Source: Amycolatopsis palatopharyngis
GTDB taxonomy: Bacteria; Actinomycetota; Actinomycetes; Mycobacteriales; Pseudonocardiaceae
DNA: 64,000 bases
Direction of reading: 5' to 3'
NCBI RefSeq assembly: GCF_003385185.1
Contig: NZ_PQHZ01000013.1
Coordinates: forward strand, 62,001-126,000
The position numbers were made by a program, and so were the translations under genes. Positions within the stretch are counted from its first letter, which is position 1. Every line of letters begins with the position of its first letter. Under the pieces are notes generated by a model. The model ran no database searches and was not told the origin of the DNA. It saw only the letters and a list, made by a program, of their open reading frames with translations. This document shows, one piece after another, positions 1 through 8,328 of this stretch.

Positions 1-915
1 CAGTTCGGACTGGAAGGTCAGCAGCGAGGTGAGGGCGGCTGTGTCCTCGTCGATCTTGCCGTGCTCAACGAGTAACGGCTCGACCTTGCTCCGATCGGCA
101 GCCGCCTCGTCGGTTGCCTTCTGCATCGCGCGCTGGAACGCGCCGACTGTCTTCGGGTTACCGTCGGCGAACTTGGCCAGCGATCCGTAGCCAGCGGTGG
201 GCAGGTCCTCGGTCGGCCCGGTCGCGGTGTCCACAACGGGCACGGCCCCGACGCTCTTGGCGGCCAGGGTGATGAAGGGCTCGGTCAGGAACGCCGCGTC
301 GACATCGCCACGCTCCAGCGCGCCGGCCATCTCAGGGAACGGGGTGCTGATCCAGTCGACGTCGGAGAAGTCGACGCCGTTGGCTCGCATCGCCGATTTG
401 ACCAGCACGTCGGAGATCGTGTTCGTCGCGGTCACGGCTATGCGTTTGCCCGCGAGATCCTTCACGCCCTTCACCGAGGAATTCGGCATCGCGGCCACCA
501 TCGTCGTCCTCGGTCCAGCCGAAGAGGCATCGGCCACGAACTTGATGTCAGCCGCCTTCTTGCTGTGTGCCACGAAGAACGGCGTGTAGCTGCTGTAGGC
601 GATGTCCACCTCGCCGCCGATCAGCTTGGCCAGCGACGCCTGCCCGCTCGGTGCGTTGACGGCCTGCACGTCGAGTCCCTCTTCGGTGAAGTAGCCGTTC
701 TTCATGGCCAGGTGGAACGGGGCGAGATCGGTCGTCGGCATGATCGAGACCTTGATGGCGGCCTTCTCCACGTCACCGCCGCCGCCCTCGGCATCGTCGG
801 ACGAGCCGAGCAGTCCGCAACCGCTCGTCGAGGCGAGCAGGCCGAATGCGGCGACCAGGACTCCCGCCCTGACTCGCCGTCGAGGGTGTCGAGCGGTACT
901 GATCACGTGTCGCAA
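1..915 (-). CDS. ABC transporter substrate-binding lipoprotein, NMT1/SsuA-like (3' end outside window)
   Basis: Periplasmic-type solute-binding component of an ABC importer of the NMT1/SsuA/TauA class (nitrate, sulfonate, taurine or pyrimidine-precursor substrates; substrate not predictable). The N-terminus is basic (RHPRRRVR), then hydrophobic, then a lipobox-like LLASTSGC, so the protein is probably lipid-anchored. The mature part has typical class features: MPTTDLAPFHLAMKNGYF near the start of the domain, then GEVDIAYSSY, DLAGKRIAV and GDVDAAFLTEPF. The 5' end is in the window and the reading frame is still open at position 1, so the C-terminus is missing. GGAGAAGG at about 921-928 best fits a TTG start at 915 or 918; GTG at 906 is an alternative. 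The permease and ATPase genes would be expected beyond position 1. Confidence 0.85.
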   Translation of the reverse strand, partial: MRHVISTARHPRRRVRAGVLVAAFGLLASTSGCGLLGSSDDAEGGGGDVEKAAIKVSIMPTTDLAPFHLAMKNGYFTEEGLDVQAVNAPSGQASLAKLIGGEVDIAYSSYTPFFVAHSKKAADIKFVADASSAGPRTTMVAAMPNSSVKGVKDLAGKRIAVTATNTISDVLVKSAMRANGVDFSDVDWISTPFPEMAGALERGDVDAAFLTEPFITLAAKSVGAVPVVDTATGPTEDLPTAGYGSLAKFADGNPKTVGAFQRAMQKATDEAAADRSKVEPLLVEHGKIDEDTAALTSLLTFQSEL

Positions 916-1168
916 CAAAGCCTTCTCCTCGCGAGAGTGCCGATTCGGGTCGAGTAGGGAGTTGCAGTGCCACCCCAGGCAACGGGGCGTCACAGTAGCG
1001 ACACCCAAGCTCCCGTAACAACGTGCCGAGGTAACAATCCTCGGAAATTTCCCGACGAAAGTAGGTGAAACTTCAGCAATCCAGCCGGTATAGGTAGAAT
1101 TAACGACGCCGTAGCGCGATTTACTAATACATCTACGGTATCTACCCCAGAACCCATCACTCGAAGGG

Positions 1169-1197
1169 TTACGTCCACCTCCTTTCTTCGCTATCTT
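1169..1197 (+). promoter_or_regulatory. Putative promoter of the conservon operon
   Basis: TTACGT at 1169-1174 and TATCTT at 1192-1197 are separated by 17 bp, a plausible -35/-10 pair. Transcription would begin near 1204 and cover the leader ORF. The 919-1168 stretch upstream is relatively AT-rich and shows no gene or recognised riboswitch. Confidence 0.4.
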
Positions 1198-1242
1198 CGT
1201 CCGCCGTGAGCTAGTGAGTGTCCACGCGAGGAGAAGAGCCTG

Positions 1243-1290
1243 ATGGCTGCACGCGGAGCGCAGGCCGGACCCCGGGGAGTGTGCTGGTAG
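1243..1290 (+). CDS. Possible 15-codon leader peptide coupled to cvnA
   Basis: A short ORF encodes MAARGAQAGPRGVCW. It is preceded by the strong Shine-Dalgarno GAGGAGAAG, the best one in the upstream region, with a good spacing. Its stop codon TAG overlaps the GTG at 1290 (TAGTG), which is in frame with the sensor-kinase gene. This is the arrangement of a translationally coupled leader. It could be coincidental. No known attenuator peptide resembles it, and no run of one amino acid suggests a sensed tRNA. Confidence 0.4.
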   Translation: MAARGAQAGPRGVCW

Positions 1291-4226
1291 TGCCCGGAAA
1301 ACTGGGGGGCAGGACCACCGAGAACGAACCGCGGGCGAGCACGGATCCCGATCCCGCAAGTGAGCGGGTACCTGGGAGCGGCGGCTCGCGCGATCGTGGT
1401 GATCCGAGTTATCAGACAGACGCTGCGCTGCAGGGCGACGACCAGTCGCAGGCTAACGGCGAATCCTCCCGTTGGCGGCTGCGCAACTGGCGCCTGCGGT
1501 CCAAACTCGCGGCCGTCCTGATCATCCCGACGCTGACCGCGCTCGCGCTCGGTAGCCTTCGTGCGCTGGACGAGACCAACCGGGCCGTGGAACTCCAGCA
1601 GACCGTGGACCGAATCGACCTGGTGGCCAACCTGACGGCGGCGGTACACGCACTGCAGGGCGAGCGGACGCTGATGGTTGCCTCCATCGCCAGCGGCGGC
1701 AGACGCGACTCCGCCGACCTGGACGAGCAGGTCGCGAAGGTCGACGGCGCCGTCGCCGAACTCAGATCGGCCGTCGACCAGCTCGCCGAGGGCGATCAGT
1801 CGTTCCGGGAGCGCTACTTCAACGGCCTGCAACGTCTGCAGGCGCTCGAACCACTGCGCACCGCGGCCAGTACGACTGACTTCTCCGACCTCTCCGCGCT
1901 GGGCACGTACTCGTCTATTCTGGACTCGCTGGTGCAGCTCGGCCGGGAGGTGAACACCGGCATCGTGGATCGTGGTCTGTTGCGGCTCGGCTCGACCACG
2001 CAGTCGCTGAGTGAGGGCAAGGAACTTCTCGCGCGGGAGAATGCCGCCCTGCAGATCGCCGCGTGGCGCGACAGCTTCCCCGCTGACCTGTTGTACCAGG
2101 CACGAGCGGCGGAAGCGGGTTCGAGCGGGGCGATCGACAGCTTCACTGCGAACGCCACCCCGGCTCAGCAGCGGCTGTACTCCGACACCGTCAGCGGGCC
2201 CGAGGTCGACAACCGGGAGCGGATAGGCACGGTCGCCTTCGCCCGCGCGGACGCGGACAAGCCGCTCGCCGTGCCGATTCCCGGACTCACTGCCAACGGC
2301 CTCGCGACCATCGACAAACAGCGGCAGGTGGAAGTCACACTTCTCGCCGACCTTCGTGCCCGGGCCGACCAGCTCGCGCAGAACGCGACGGCTGCGGCCT
2401 GGCAGTTCGGCATCGTGGTGGCGATCGCACTCGTCGCCGCACTCGCGCTGATGCTGGTGATCGCCCGCTCACTGCTGCGCCCGTTGCGGATCCTGCGCAG
2501 TACCGCCCTGGAGGTCGCCTACGTCCGGCTGCCGGAGACCGTACGACGGATTCTCGCGGACCCGAATCCGATGGAGGCGTCCAAGAACGCCGTCGCCCCG
2601 GTACCGGTGCTCACCCGCGAGGAGATCGGGGAGGTCGCACGCTCCTTCGACGTCGTGCACGAGCGTGCCCTGCGAATGGCCGCCGAACAGGCGTTATTGC
2701 GGGAGAACGTCAACAACATCCTGGTCAACCTGTCTCGGCGGAGCCAGCGACTGGTCGAACGCCAGCTCGGTGTGATCGACCAGATGGAGGCCGAGGAGCA
2801 GGATCCGGACCAGCTGGCCAGCCTGTTCGAGCTGGATCACCTGGCCACCCGGTTGCGGCGCAACGGCGAAAGTCTGCTCGTGCTCTCCGGCGCCGGCCTC
2901 GGCAAGTCCGTGCTCAAGCCCGTTCCGGTCGCCGACGTCATCGGGGCGGCGGTGTCGGAAATCGAGCAGTATGCCCGTGTCGAAGTCGGTTCCGTGCCCG
3001 ATGTCGCCGTACAGGGACTCGCTGTACGCGATCTGGTGCACGTGCTCGCCGAACTTCTCGACAATGCGGTTTTCTTTTCCGCGCCGGGCACCACTGTGGA
3101 TCTGCGAGCCGTGATTACCAGGCGGCGGACGCTGGCCATCCAGATCACCGACCGTGGTGTCGGGATGAGCGAGGAGCAGATCGCCGAGACCAACGAGCGC
3201 CTGGCCGACCCCCCGGACCTCGATGTCTCGGTGACCAGGCAGATGGGTCTATACGTGGTCGCCCGTCTCGCGCGGCGCCACGGCATTGAAGTACGGCTGC
3301 GGGAGAACGAGGACGACCTGCAGGGCGGCGTCATCGCCCGCATCGTTGTGCCGACCGAGCTGCTCGGCGGTTTCCCGTTGACCGAGCCGATGCCACGGTC
3401 CGCGGGCGCTCTGGCGCACGCGGGCGCGTACTCGTCCGCGGCCGTCGCGACCACCGGTGCGACAGCGGTCGAATGGCCGTCCGACGAGCACTTGCTGGGC
3501 GCGTCGGGTGAGGGAACCTTGCCGCCTCCGCGTAAACCCATGCGGCTGGACGACATGGTCGGTGGGACGACGCGCGCCGCGGGCCCGTTCGTCAACCCCG
3601 CGAACGCCGTCGACACCGCTGCGCCACTCAGGATTCCTCGGACAACGCGTCATGTGCCGACCAACCCCAGGCCGCAGCAGGTGGCCGGGCCCGAGGAGGA
3701 ACAACCGACCAAACGGTTGCCGATCTACCAGTCGGTGATGTCCCGCTGGTTCACCGACCAGGACGGCCAGCCCGACGAGTCGAAGCCGGCCGCCGTCACC
3801 CCGCCGGATCCCACTGTCGAGTCCGTCGAAGCAGCCGTTGCCGTCGAGCGGGAACCTTCGGCAGAGGAGAGGTGGACCAGCAGGGCGGACAACGGCTGGC
3901 AGGCGGCGCAGGCACTGTTGGAGTCGAAAACCGCGGAGACCACGACCGCGGGACTGCCGAAACGCGTACCGAACGCGAACCTGGTGCCGGGCTCGGTCGG
4001 TGCGAGCGAGCTCAACGCGTTCGCCGACACGACCACGGGAAACGCGGGAGACCCTGCGATGTCGGCCGCAGCGGCCCGTAGGCGGATGGTGAGCTTCCAG
4101 CGCGGATACCAGGACGGTAGACACGCGCTGAAGGAGGAGCCGGGCAAGGCCAGGATCTCCGATGCCGTCGCCGGGCCGGGTACGAACGGACGAACTGGCG
4201 GCAACGGGCCGAGGGAACACGAGTGA
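1290..4226 (+). CDS. cvnA: Conservon sensor-kinase-like membrane ATPase (CvnA type)
   Basis: Large receptor of a conservon (Cvn) system, the actinobacterial membrane complex that couples a kinase-like ATPase to a roadblock protein and a small GTPase. Order: Ser/Pro/Asp-rich N-terminus; first membrane segment [18 protein letters not shown]; a long extracytoplasmic alpha-helical domain resembling NIT (nitrate/nitrite-sensing) domains; second membrane segment around [24 protein letters not shown]-like linker; a helix with [13 protein letters not shown]; and a HATPase domain (N-box [15 protein letters not shown]1 DRGVGMS, then QMGLYVV). A low-complexity tail of about 300 residues follows. The GTG at 1290 is chosen because it overlaps the leader stop and gives 978 residues; an in-frame GTG at 1218 would add 24. 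The stop overlaps cvnB by 4 bp. Phosphotransfer activity is unproven for this family. Confidence 0.85.
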   Translation: MPGKLGGRTTENEPRASTDPDPASERVPGSGGSRDRGDPSYQTDAALQGDDQSQANGESSRWRLRNWRLRSKLAAVLIIPTLTALALGSLRALDETNRAVELQQTVDRIDLVANLTAAVHALQGERTLMVASIASGGRRDSADLDEQVAKVDGAVAELRSAVDQLAEGDQSFRERYFNGLQRLQALEPLRTAASTTDFSDLSALGTYSSILDSLVQLGREVNTGIVDRGLLRLGSTTQSLSEGKELLARENAALQIAAWRDSFPADLLYQARAAEAGSSGAIDSFTANATPAQQRLYSDTVSGPEVDNRERIGTVAFARADADKPLAVPIPGLTANGLATIDKQRQVEVTLLADLRARADQLAQNATAAAWQFGIVVAIALVAALALMLVIARSLLRPLRILRSTALEVAYVRLPETVRRILADPNPMEASKNAVAPVPVLTREEIGEVARSFDVVHERALRMAAEQALLRENVNNILVNLSRRSQRLVERQLGVIDQMEAEEQDPDQLASLFELDHLATRLRRNGESLLVLSGAGLGKSVLKPVPVADVIGAAVSEIEQYARVEVGSVPDVAVQGLAVRDLVHVLAELLDNAVFFSAPGTTVDLRAVITRRRTLAIQITDRGVGMSEEQIAETNERLADPPDLDVSVTRQMGLYVVARLARRHGIEVRLRENEDDLQGGVIARIVVPTELLGGFPLTEPMPRSAGALAHAGAYSSAAVATTGATAVEWPSDEHLLGASGEGTLPPPRKPMRLDDMVGGTTRAAGPFVNPANAVDTAAPLRIPRTTRHVPTNPRPQQVAGPEEEQPTKRLPIYQSVMSRWFTDQDGQPDESKPAAVTPPDPTVESVEAAVAVEREPSAEERWTSRADNGWQAAQALLESKTAETTTAGLPKRVPNANLVPGSVGASELNAFADTTTGNAGDPAMSAAAARRRMVSFQRGYQDGRHALKEEPGKARISDAVAGPGTNGRTGGNGPREHE

Positions 4227-4678
4227 CGGGGGCGAATCCATTGCAACCACAAGGACAACCGGCACAGCAGCAGGCCGGCAAGGACAACTTCGCCTGGCTC
4301 GTCACGGATTTCACCACGCGGGTCCCGGGAGCGGCGCACGCCGTGGTGGTCTCCGCCGACGGCCTTGTGCTTGCGGCGTCGCAGGCACTCCCACCGGACC
4401 GCGCAGACCAGCTGGCGGCCGTGGCCTCGGGGCTCACCAGCTTGGCACGCGGTGCGGCTCAGGTGTTCGATGGCGGGCAGGTGGCGCAGACGGTCGTGGA
4501 GATGGCCAACGGCTTCCTGTTTCTCATGGCGGTGTCGGACGGCTCATGCCTTGCCGTGCTCGGCTCACCGAACAGCGACATCGGGCTTGTGGTGTACGAG
4601 ATGACACTGCTGGTCGACCAGTTCAGCAGGCAGATGACGCCGGAGCTGCGCAACCGGCTGGCAGGCGCCGCGCGATGA
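4223..4678 (+). CDS. cvnB: Roadblock/LC7 domain protein (CvnB type)
   Basis: 151-residue roadblock/LC7 protein, expected to bind the neighbouring GTPase (MglB-like GAP or scaffold role is inferred from the family). The core is [20 protein letters not shown] followed by [12 protein letters not shown], the diagnostic strand-turn-strand of Cvn roadblock proteins. The C-terminal helix is [15 protein letters not shown]. The GTG start overlaps the cvnA stop (GTGA) and the stop overlaps the cvnD ATG (ATGA), so the three genes are translationally coupled. Confidence 0.92.
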   Translation: MTGANPLQPQGQPAQQQAGKDNFAWLVTDFTTRVPGAAHAVVVSADGLVLAASQALPPDRADQLAAVASGLTSLARGAAQVFDGGQVAQTVVEMANGFLFLMAVSDGSCLAVLGSPNSDIGLVVYEMTLLVDQFSRQMTPELRNRLAGAAR

Positions 4679-5253
4679 ACCACGAGGTACCAAGAGGACC
4701 GACGTCCTCAGCCAAGATCGTGGTGGCGGGCGGATTCGGTGTCGGCAAGACCACTTTGGTCGGTGCCGTCTCCGAGATCGAGCCGCTGACCACCGAGGCC
4801 GCGATGACCGCGGCCAGCCTGTCCGTGGACGACACCACGGCAACGCCGAACAAGGTCACCACGACGGTTGCCATGGACTTCGGCCGCATCACCCTGGACT
4901 CCGACCTCATCCTCTACATCTTCGGCACGCCGGGCCAGCATCGCTTCTGGTTCATGTGGGACGACCTCGCCCTCGGCGCGATCGGGGCGGTCATCCTGGT
5001 GGACACACGAAGACTCGGCGACTCGTTCGCCTCGATCGACTTCTTCGAGAACCGCAAGTTGCCCTATGTCGTGGCCATCAACTGTTTCGACCAGACCCTG
5101 CACCACCAGGTCGAAGATGTCCGGCACGCGCTGACGATCTCACCGTCGGTGCCGATCAAGGTCTGTGACGCCAGGGACAGGGACTCGGTCAAGGACATTC
5201 TGATCTCGGTGGTCCAGCACTCGATCACCCAACAGTCGGCACAGGCGAGCTGA
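4675..5253 (+). CDS. cvnD: Conservon GTP-binding protein (CvnD type)
   Basis: 192-residue small GTPase of the conservon/MglA-like group. P-loop GGFGVGKTT is near residue 15, a switch-II-like region [10 protein letters not shown] follows, and NCFD is in the position of the NKxD motif. It should cycle at the membrane with the roadblock partner. It follows cvnB directly with a 4-bp overlap. In classical conservons a DUF742 gene (cvnC) lies between cvnB and cvnD. None is present here and neither neighbour carries a fused DUF742 domain. Confidence 0.92.
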   Translation: MNHEVPRGPTSSAKIVVAGGFGVGKTTLVGAVSEIEPLTTEAAMTAASLSVDDTTATPNKVTTTVAMDFGRITLDSDLILYIFGTPGQHRFWFMWDDLALGAIGAVILVDTRRLGDSFASIDFFENRKLPYVVAINCFDQTLHHQVEDVRHALTISPSVPIKVCDARDRDSVKDILISVVQHSITQQSAQAS

Positions 5254-5256
5254 AGC

Positions 5257-5276
5257 GCGCTTTCCCGGGAAAGTGC
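5257..5276. repeat. GCGCTTTCCCGGGAAAGTGC palindrome (between convergent genes)
   Basis: A 20-bp near-perfect inverted repeat lies 4 bp after the cvnD stop and before the convergent PucR gene end. Related copies are at 38229-38250 and in the 42467-42727 array. There is no T-tract, but the position suits a bidirectional RNA hairpin or terminator. Confidence 0.7.
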
Positions 5277-5321
5277 GAGATCGGGAACTGTCGTCGCCAG
5301 GTCGAGGGCTACCGAACGGCG

Positions 5322-6554
5322 TCAGTCGTGACCTTCCACCGATCGCCGCGCCGCGAGTGCGGCGACCAGCACCGGCAGCTGGGAGGGAAGCGCGGGGTCG
5401 AGCCCGGTCAACGCCGCGATCCTGCGCAGCCGATAGTCCACAGTGTTCGGATGGATGTGCAGCATGCGCGCCGTGCGTCTGCGGTTCAGTTCATTGCTCA
5501 GGTGCATCCGCAGCGTGGTCAGCAGGTCGTGGTTGCAGGCCAGCGGATCCAGCAGGGCGGCGAGCGCGGGACGCGCCGGGCTGGGTCTGCTGAGCTGGTA
5601 CTCGAGCAGGACGTCGGCGAGCTGATACAAGCCGGCGGGGCGCCCCGATGACCGGACGATGTCCAGTACCTCGCGGCCCTGGATGGCAGCGGCGGCGACA
5701 TCATCTGGGGCGGCCTTGGCCGCGGCGGCGGTGACCTCGACCCCGGTCGCCGTCGCCATCCGCTGCACCAGCAGACCGAGATCGCCCCAAACAGTCTCGA
5801 GTTTCCGCGTTTCCGGAATCAGCACGGTTCCGGACTCCGAGTCCAGAAGGGACAGTGGCACCTCGTCGGCGAACCGGTCGAGCTCGAGTTGTGCGCGGCG
5901 CAGCTTCCTGCGCGCGGCGATGGTGGCACCGACACCGGCTTCCTGCTCGTCGCTGTGCTTGCCGAACCGCAGCACGAGCACGAGGAAGGCGGCCGGTAGG
6001 CGCACACCGGCCCGCTCGGCCGCCTCGTCGGCGGGCTCGCCCGCGAGCAGCGCGGACAGCAGGGTGTGCCGGACGCTCTGCTGCTGGCTGTACATCGCCC
6101 GCAACTCGGCGATGTAGGCGCCGGACACCGCGGTGATCGCCGCGCGGTTGTACGACATCACCAGATCGGTGGTGGAGCGCAGGTCCGCGATGTCCGAGGG
6201 GAGGGCGTCCTCGGTGATCGCTCGCCACGCCTCGTGCGAGCCGACGTGATAGGCGTGCAGCACGACCTCGAGTGGGATACCTTCCTCGGCGCGTCGCCCC
6301 GCGGATTCGGCGAGGCCGGCCAGTTCCGCCTCGCCAGGAGCCCGGCGCTCACGGAACACCGTGGCCACCAGCTTGAGGTTTTCCTCGACGACGCGCGCGA
6401 TGTCGCCCGCGAGCTCCTCTTCGGGCAGCTCCCGATAGAACGGGACATCCCGCAGAATCGACTCGATCACCGTGGTCGTGAGCGCGGGCAGCCGCCGCAT
6501 CAGGCGCCGGTACACGGGGACGCCGTTGATTCGCCAGTCCTGCCCGTCCGCCAT
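5322..6554 (-). CDS. PucR/CdaR-family helix-turn-helix transcriptional regulator
   Basis: 410-residue regulator of the PucR/CdaR type, a family often controlling catabolic or metabolic genes. The C-terminal PucR HTH is clear: LACNHDLLTTLRMHLSNELN followed by the recognition region RRRTARMLHIHPNTVDYRLR. The middle resembles the GGDEF-like CdaR domain, and the N-terminal helical part is typical of actinobacterial members. The ATG at 6554 is chosen because GGAGAGGAGG lies just upstream; longer in-frame starts have no ribosome site. It is divergent from the SGNH hydrolase gene across about 150 bp, a natural place for its operator. No ligand domain of known specificity is visible. Confidence 0.88.
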   Translation of the reverse strand: MADGQDWRINGVPVYRRLMRRLPALTTTVIESILRDVPFYRELPEEELAGDIARVVEENLKLVATVFRERRAPGEAELAGLAESAGRRAEEGIPLEVVLHAYHVGSHEAWRAITEDALPSDIADLRSTTDLVMSYNRAAITAVSGAYIAELRAMYSQQQSVRHTLLSALLAGEPADEAAERAGVRLPAAFLVLVLRFGKHSDEQEAGVGATIAARRKLRRAQLELDRFADEVPLSLLDSESGTVLIPETRKLETVWGDLGLLVQRMATATGVEVTAAAAKAAPDDVAAAAIQGREVLDIVRSSGRPAGLYQLADVLLEYQLSRPSPARPALAALLDPLACNHDLLTTLRMHLSNELNRRRTARMLHIHPNTVDYRLRRIAALTGLDPALPSQLPVLVAALAARRSVEGHD

Positions 6555-6708
6555 CGAATACCTCCTCTCCTGCCAACACTGTGACTGGTCACAAACCAAG
6601 GAATCAGATACTGACCGAACTCCCAGGTGAAATCCAGTGCCGCGCGCCCGAGACTTGTAATCCTCTGCAAAGGCAGTTGTCTGCAACGACTCAACGAGGA
6701 GTTCGCCC

Positions 6709-7563
6709 ATGGTGGGTACGTCCCGCGGCCGCATGCTCGGCGGCGCATTGGTTCTGTCGGCAGCGATGGTGTCGATCAGCGCCCTCACTCCGGCATCGGC
6801 GGCAGGTGAAGCGCTCGACTACGTGGCCCTCGGCGACTCCTCGGTCTCGGGTACCGGGGTGCCGATCCAGGAGGATCTGGTGTGCACCCGCTCCACCAAG
6901 GCCTGGCCGAAGGTGGTCGCGGCGGAACTCGGCGCGGATCTGACCGACGTCAGTTGCGGCGGCGCGAAGGTCGGCGACTTCTCGCAGCGGCAGTGGGGCA
7001 TGGTCGCGCCGCAGTACGACGCGCTCAGCGAGGACACCGACCTGGTCACTCTCACCATCGGGGGCAATGACATCGGCCTGGTCCAGACCGCGCTGAGCTG
7101 TGTGAACCTCTTCCCCGAGCCTGCCGGGTTCTCCTGTAAGGACCGGTACACCGCGGGCGGCGACGACGAGATCTCCGATGCGATCGAGGCCTGGGCACCC
7201 CAGCTCGGCGCTGCGATCGAGGAGATTCGGCAACGTTCCCCGCACGCGCAGATCGCTGTCGCGGGTTACGGCACCTACATCCGGGAGGACGGCTGCCATC
7301 CGGTACAGCCCATTTGGGCGCGCGACGCGAACTACCTGCAGGCCAAGGTGGATGAGCTCAGTTCCGCCATGCGAGAGCAGGCGGTGGCCCACGGCGCGGA
7401 ATTCGTTGACCTGGCACCGGTCACCGTCGGCCACGACGTCTGCGCCGCACCCGAAGACCGCTACCTTGAGGGCTTGGTACCGACCTCGCCCGCGGCCCCG
7501 CTGCACCCCAACGCAAAGGGCCTGGCCGCCTACGGCAAGGCGGTAGCAGCCGCCGTCAGCTGA
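6709..7563 (+). CDS. Secreted SGNH/GDSL hydrolase (esterase or lipase)
   Basis: 284-residue secreted esterase/lipase of the SGNH superfamily, closest in style to Streptomyces extracellular lipases. The signal peptide runs from MVGTSRGRM through a hydrophobic stretch to TPASAA near residue 32. Block I is YVALGDSSVSG (nucleophile Ser of GDS), block III is TIGGNDIGL, and block V is PLHPNAKG with the catalytic His. Several cysteines (VCTRS, SCGG, SCVN, SCKD, GCHP, HDVCA) probably form disulfides. GAGGAG precedes the ATG. The divergent PucR-family gene may regulate it. Confidence 0.9.
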   Translation: MVGTSRGRMLGGALVLSAAMVSISALTPASAAGEALDYVALGDSSVSGTGVPIQEDLVCTRSTKAWPKVVAAELGADLTDVSCGGAKVGDFSQRQWGMVAPQYDALSEDTDLVTLTIGGNDIGLVQTALSCVNLFPEPAGFSCKDRYTAGGDDEISDAIEAWAPQLGAAIEEIRQRSPHAQIAVAGYGTYIREDGCHPVQPIWARDANYLQAKVDELSSAMREQAVAHGAEFVDLAPVTVGHDVCAAPEDRYLEGLVPTSPAAPLHPNAKGLAAYGKAVAAAVS

Positions 7564-7620
7564 CGGTACGCAAGAGCGCCGGGCCCCTGACTCGCCCCTC
7601 CCGCAGTTGTGTTGGTTCGG

Positions 7621-7727
7621 CTGCAAGTACACCCAAGCAAGATCGAACTCGTCTTTAACTACCGCCAACCGGTGACTGGTTGGCGGTAGTTAGAGGTAGA
7701 AGTGATCTTGCTTGGGTGTACTTGCAG
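7621..7727. repeat. 107-bp element with 24-bp perfect terminal inverted repeats
   Basis: The left arm (7621-7644, beginning CTGCAAGTACACCCAAGC) is the exact reverse complement of the right arm (7704-7727). An inner pair AACTACCGCCAACC (7657-7670) and GGTTGGCGGTAGTT (7679-7692) is also perfect, so the whole unit folds as a two-tier hairpin. A second full copy is at 38069-38186 and a half copy at 22796-22843. No transposase is linked. It may be a REP/MITE-like element; it follows the SGNH gene and could terminate its transcript. Confidence 0.85.
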
Positions 7728-7746
7728 GCGCACCGCCTGAGTCTGG

Positions 7747-7838
7747 TCACCCGGCCACGACACTCGCGTCGGCGAAGGTGACGAAGCCCGCGCACTGGCG
7801 CAGGCCATACCGCTGACGGTGTAGGTGTTCTCGATCAT
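7747..7838 (-). pseudogene. Remnant of a copper-chaperone (CopZ/HMA) gene
   Basis: An ATG overlapping the stop of the SnoaL-like gene (ATGA) opens MIENTYTVSGMAC, the classic start of an HMA metal-binding domain. One base is missing just after the first Cys codon: shifting frame restores QCAGFVTFADAS, giving a GMxCxxC motif. The sequence then stops after about 30 codons, well short of the usual 65-70, so the central domain is lost as well. It is best read as a frameshifted and internally deleted copZ-like gene. The palindromic element begins 20 bp downstream. Confidence 0.5.
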
Positions 7839-8239
7839 GCCGCCGCCCCCTCCTCGACAGGAACCGTGTGCGTGAGCATGTGTGCTTGCCGCATCCGCCC
7901 ATCAGGGGTGAACTGCCCGAAGAAGTAGACCTCGACGACAAGGTCTCTCTTGCGGTTCTGCACGTGGAGGGTGTAGCGAGCGGCGATGCTTTCCCCGTTC
8001 AGCAGCGCCTCGTGAACCTCGATTCGGAGGCTGGGCCGGTTCTTGCGCACAGGCCGGGTGTGTGCGATCAGCTTGTCCCGGTCCATTCGATGCCCGTCCG
8101 CGACTTGGACGATGTCCGGGGTGTGAAATCGGTCGACGATCAGCGACGCGTCCTCGTCGCTGCGCAGCAGTTCGTCCGTGAAGGAGGTGACGAAGTCGGC
8201 GATGAACTGCTTCGGGTCGGTGCCGTTGAGGGTGCTCAT
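7835..8239 (-). CDS. SnoaL-like/NTF2-fold polyketide-cyclase-type protein
   Basis: 134-residue protein with the length and pattern of SnoaL-like NTF2-fold proteins: a helical start (QFIADFVTSFTDELLRSDED), a cone-like strand set, and DLVVEVYFFGQFTPDGRM. Some relatives are ketosteroid-isomerase-like enzymes or small-ligand binders; no catalytic residue can be assigned here. The ATG has GGGAG just upstream. It is divergent from a TetR gene and shares an 89-bp regulatory region containing two near-identical repeats, so it is the likely TetR target. Confidence 0.7.
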   Translation of the reverse strand: MSTLNGTDPKQFIADFVTSFTDELLRSDEDASLIVDRFHTPDIVQVADGHRMDRDKLIAHTRPVRKNRPSLRIEVHEALLNGESIAARYTLHVQNRKRDLVVEVYFFGQFTPDGRMRQAHMLTHTVPVEEGAAA

Positions 8240-8276
8240 GGTGCTCCCGCCAGGTTATGGGCCTCAGTCGCGATCC

Positions 8277-8327
8277 TTGACAGGCTGTAAGATATCTACC
8301 TCCGGATAACTTTGACAAGGTGTAAGA
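8277..8327. promoter_or_regulatory. Two direct-repeat operator-like sites for the TetR regulator
   Basis: TTGACAGGCTGTAAGA (8277-8292) and TTGACAAGGTGTAAGA (8312-8327) match at 14 of 16 positions and start 35 bp apart. Each is also partly dyad symmetric (TTnACA against TGTAA). The second abuts the TetR ATG at 8329, as expected for an autorepressor, and the first lies on the SnoaL-like side. Confidence 0.5.
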
Positions 8328-8328
8328 G

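Noticed and set aside
919..1217. TPP, cobalamin or SAM riboswitch ahead of the solute-binding gene or conservon
   Set aside because: I looked for the conserved cores of these classes on both strands and did not see them; only a plausible promoter was found.
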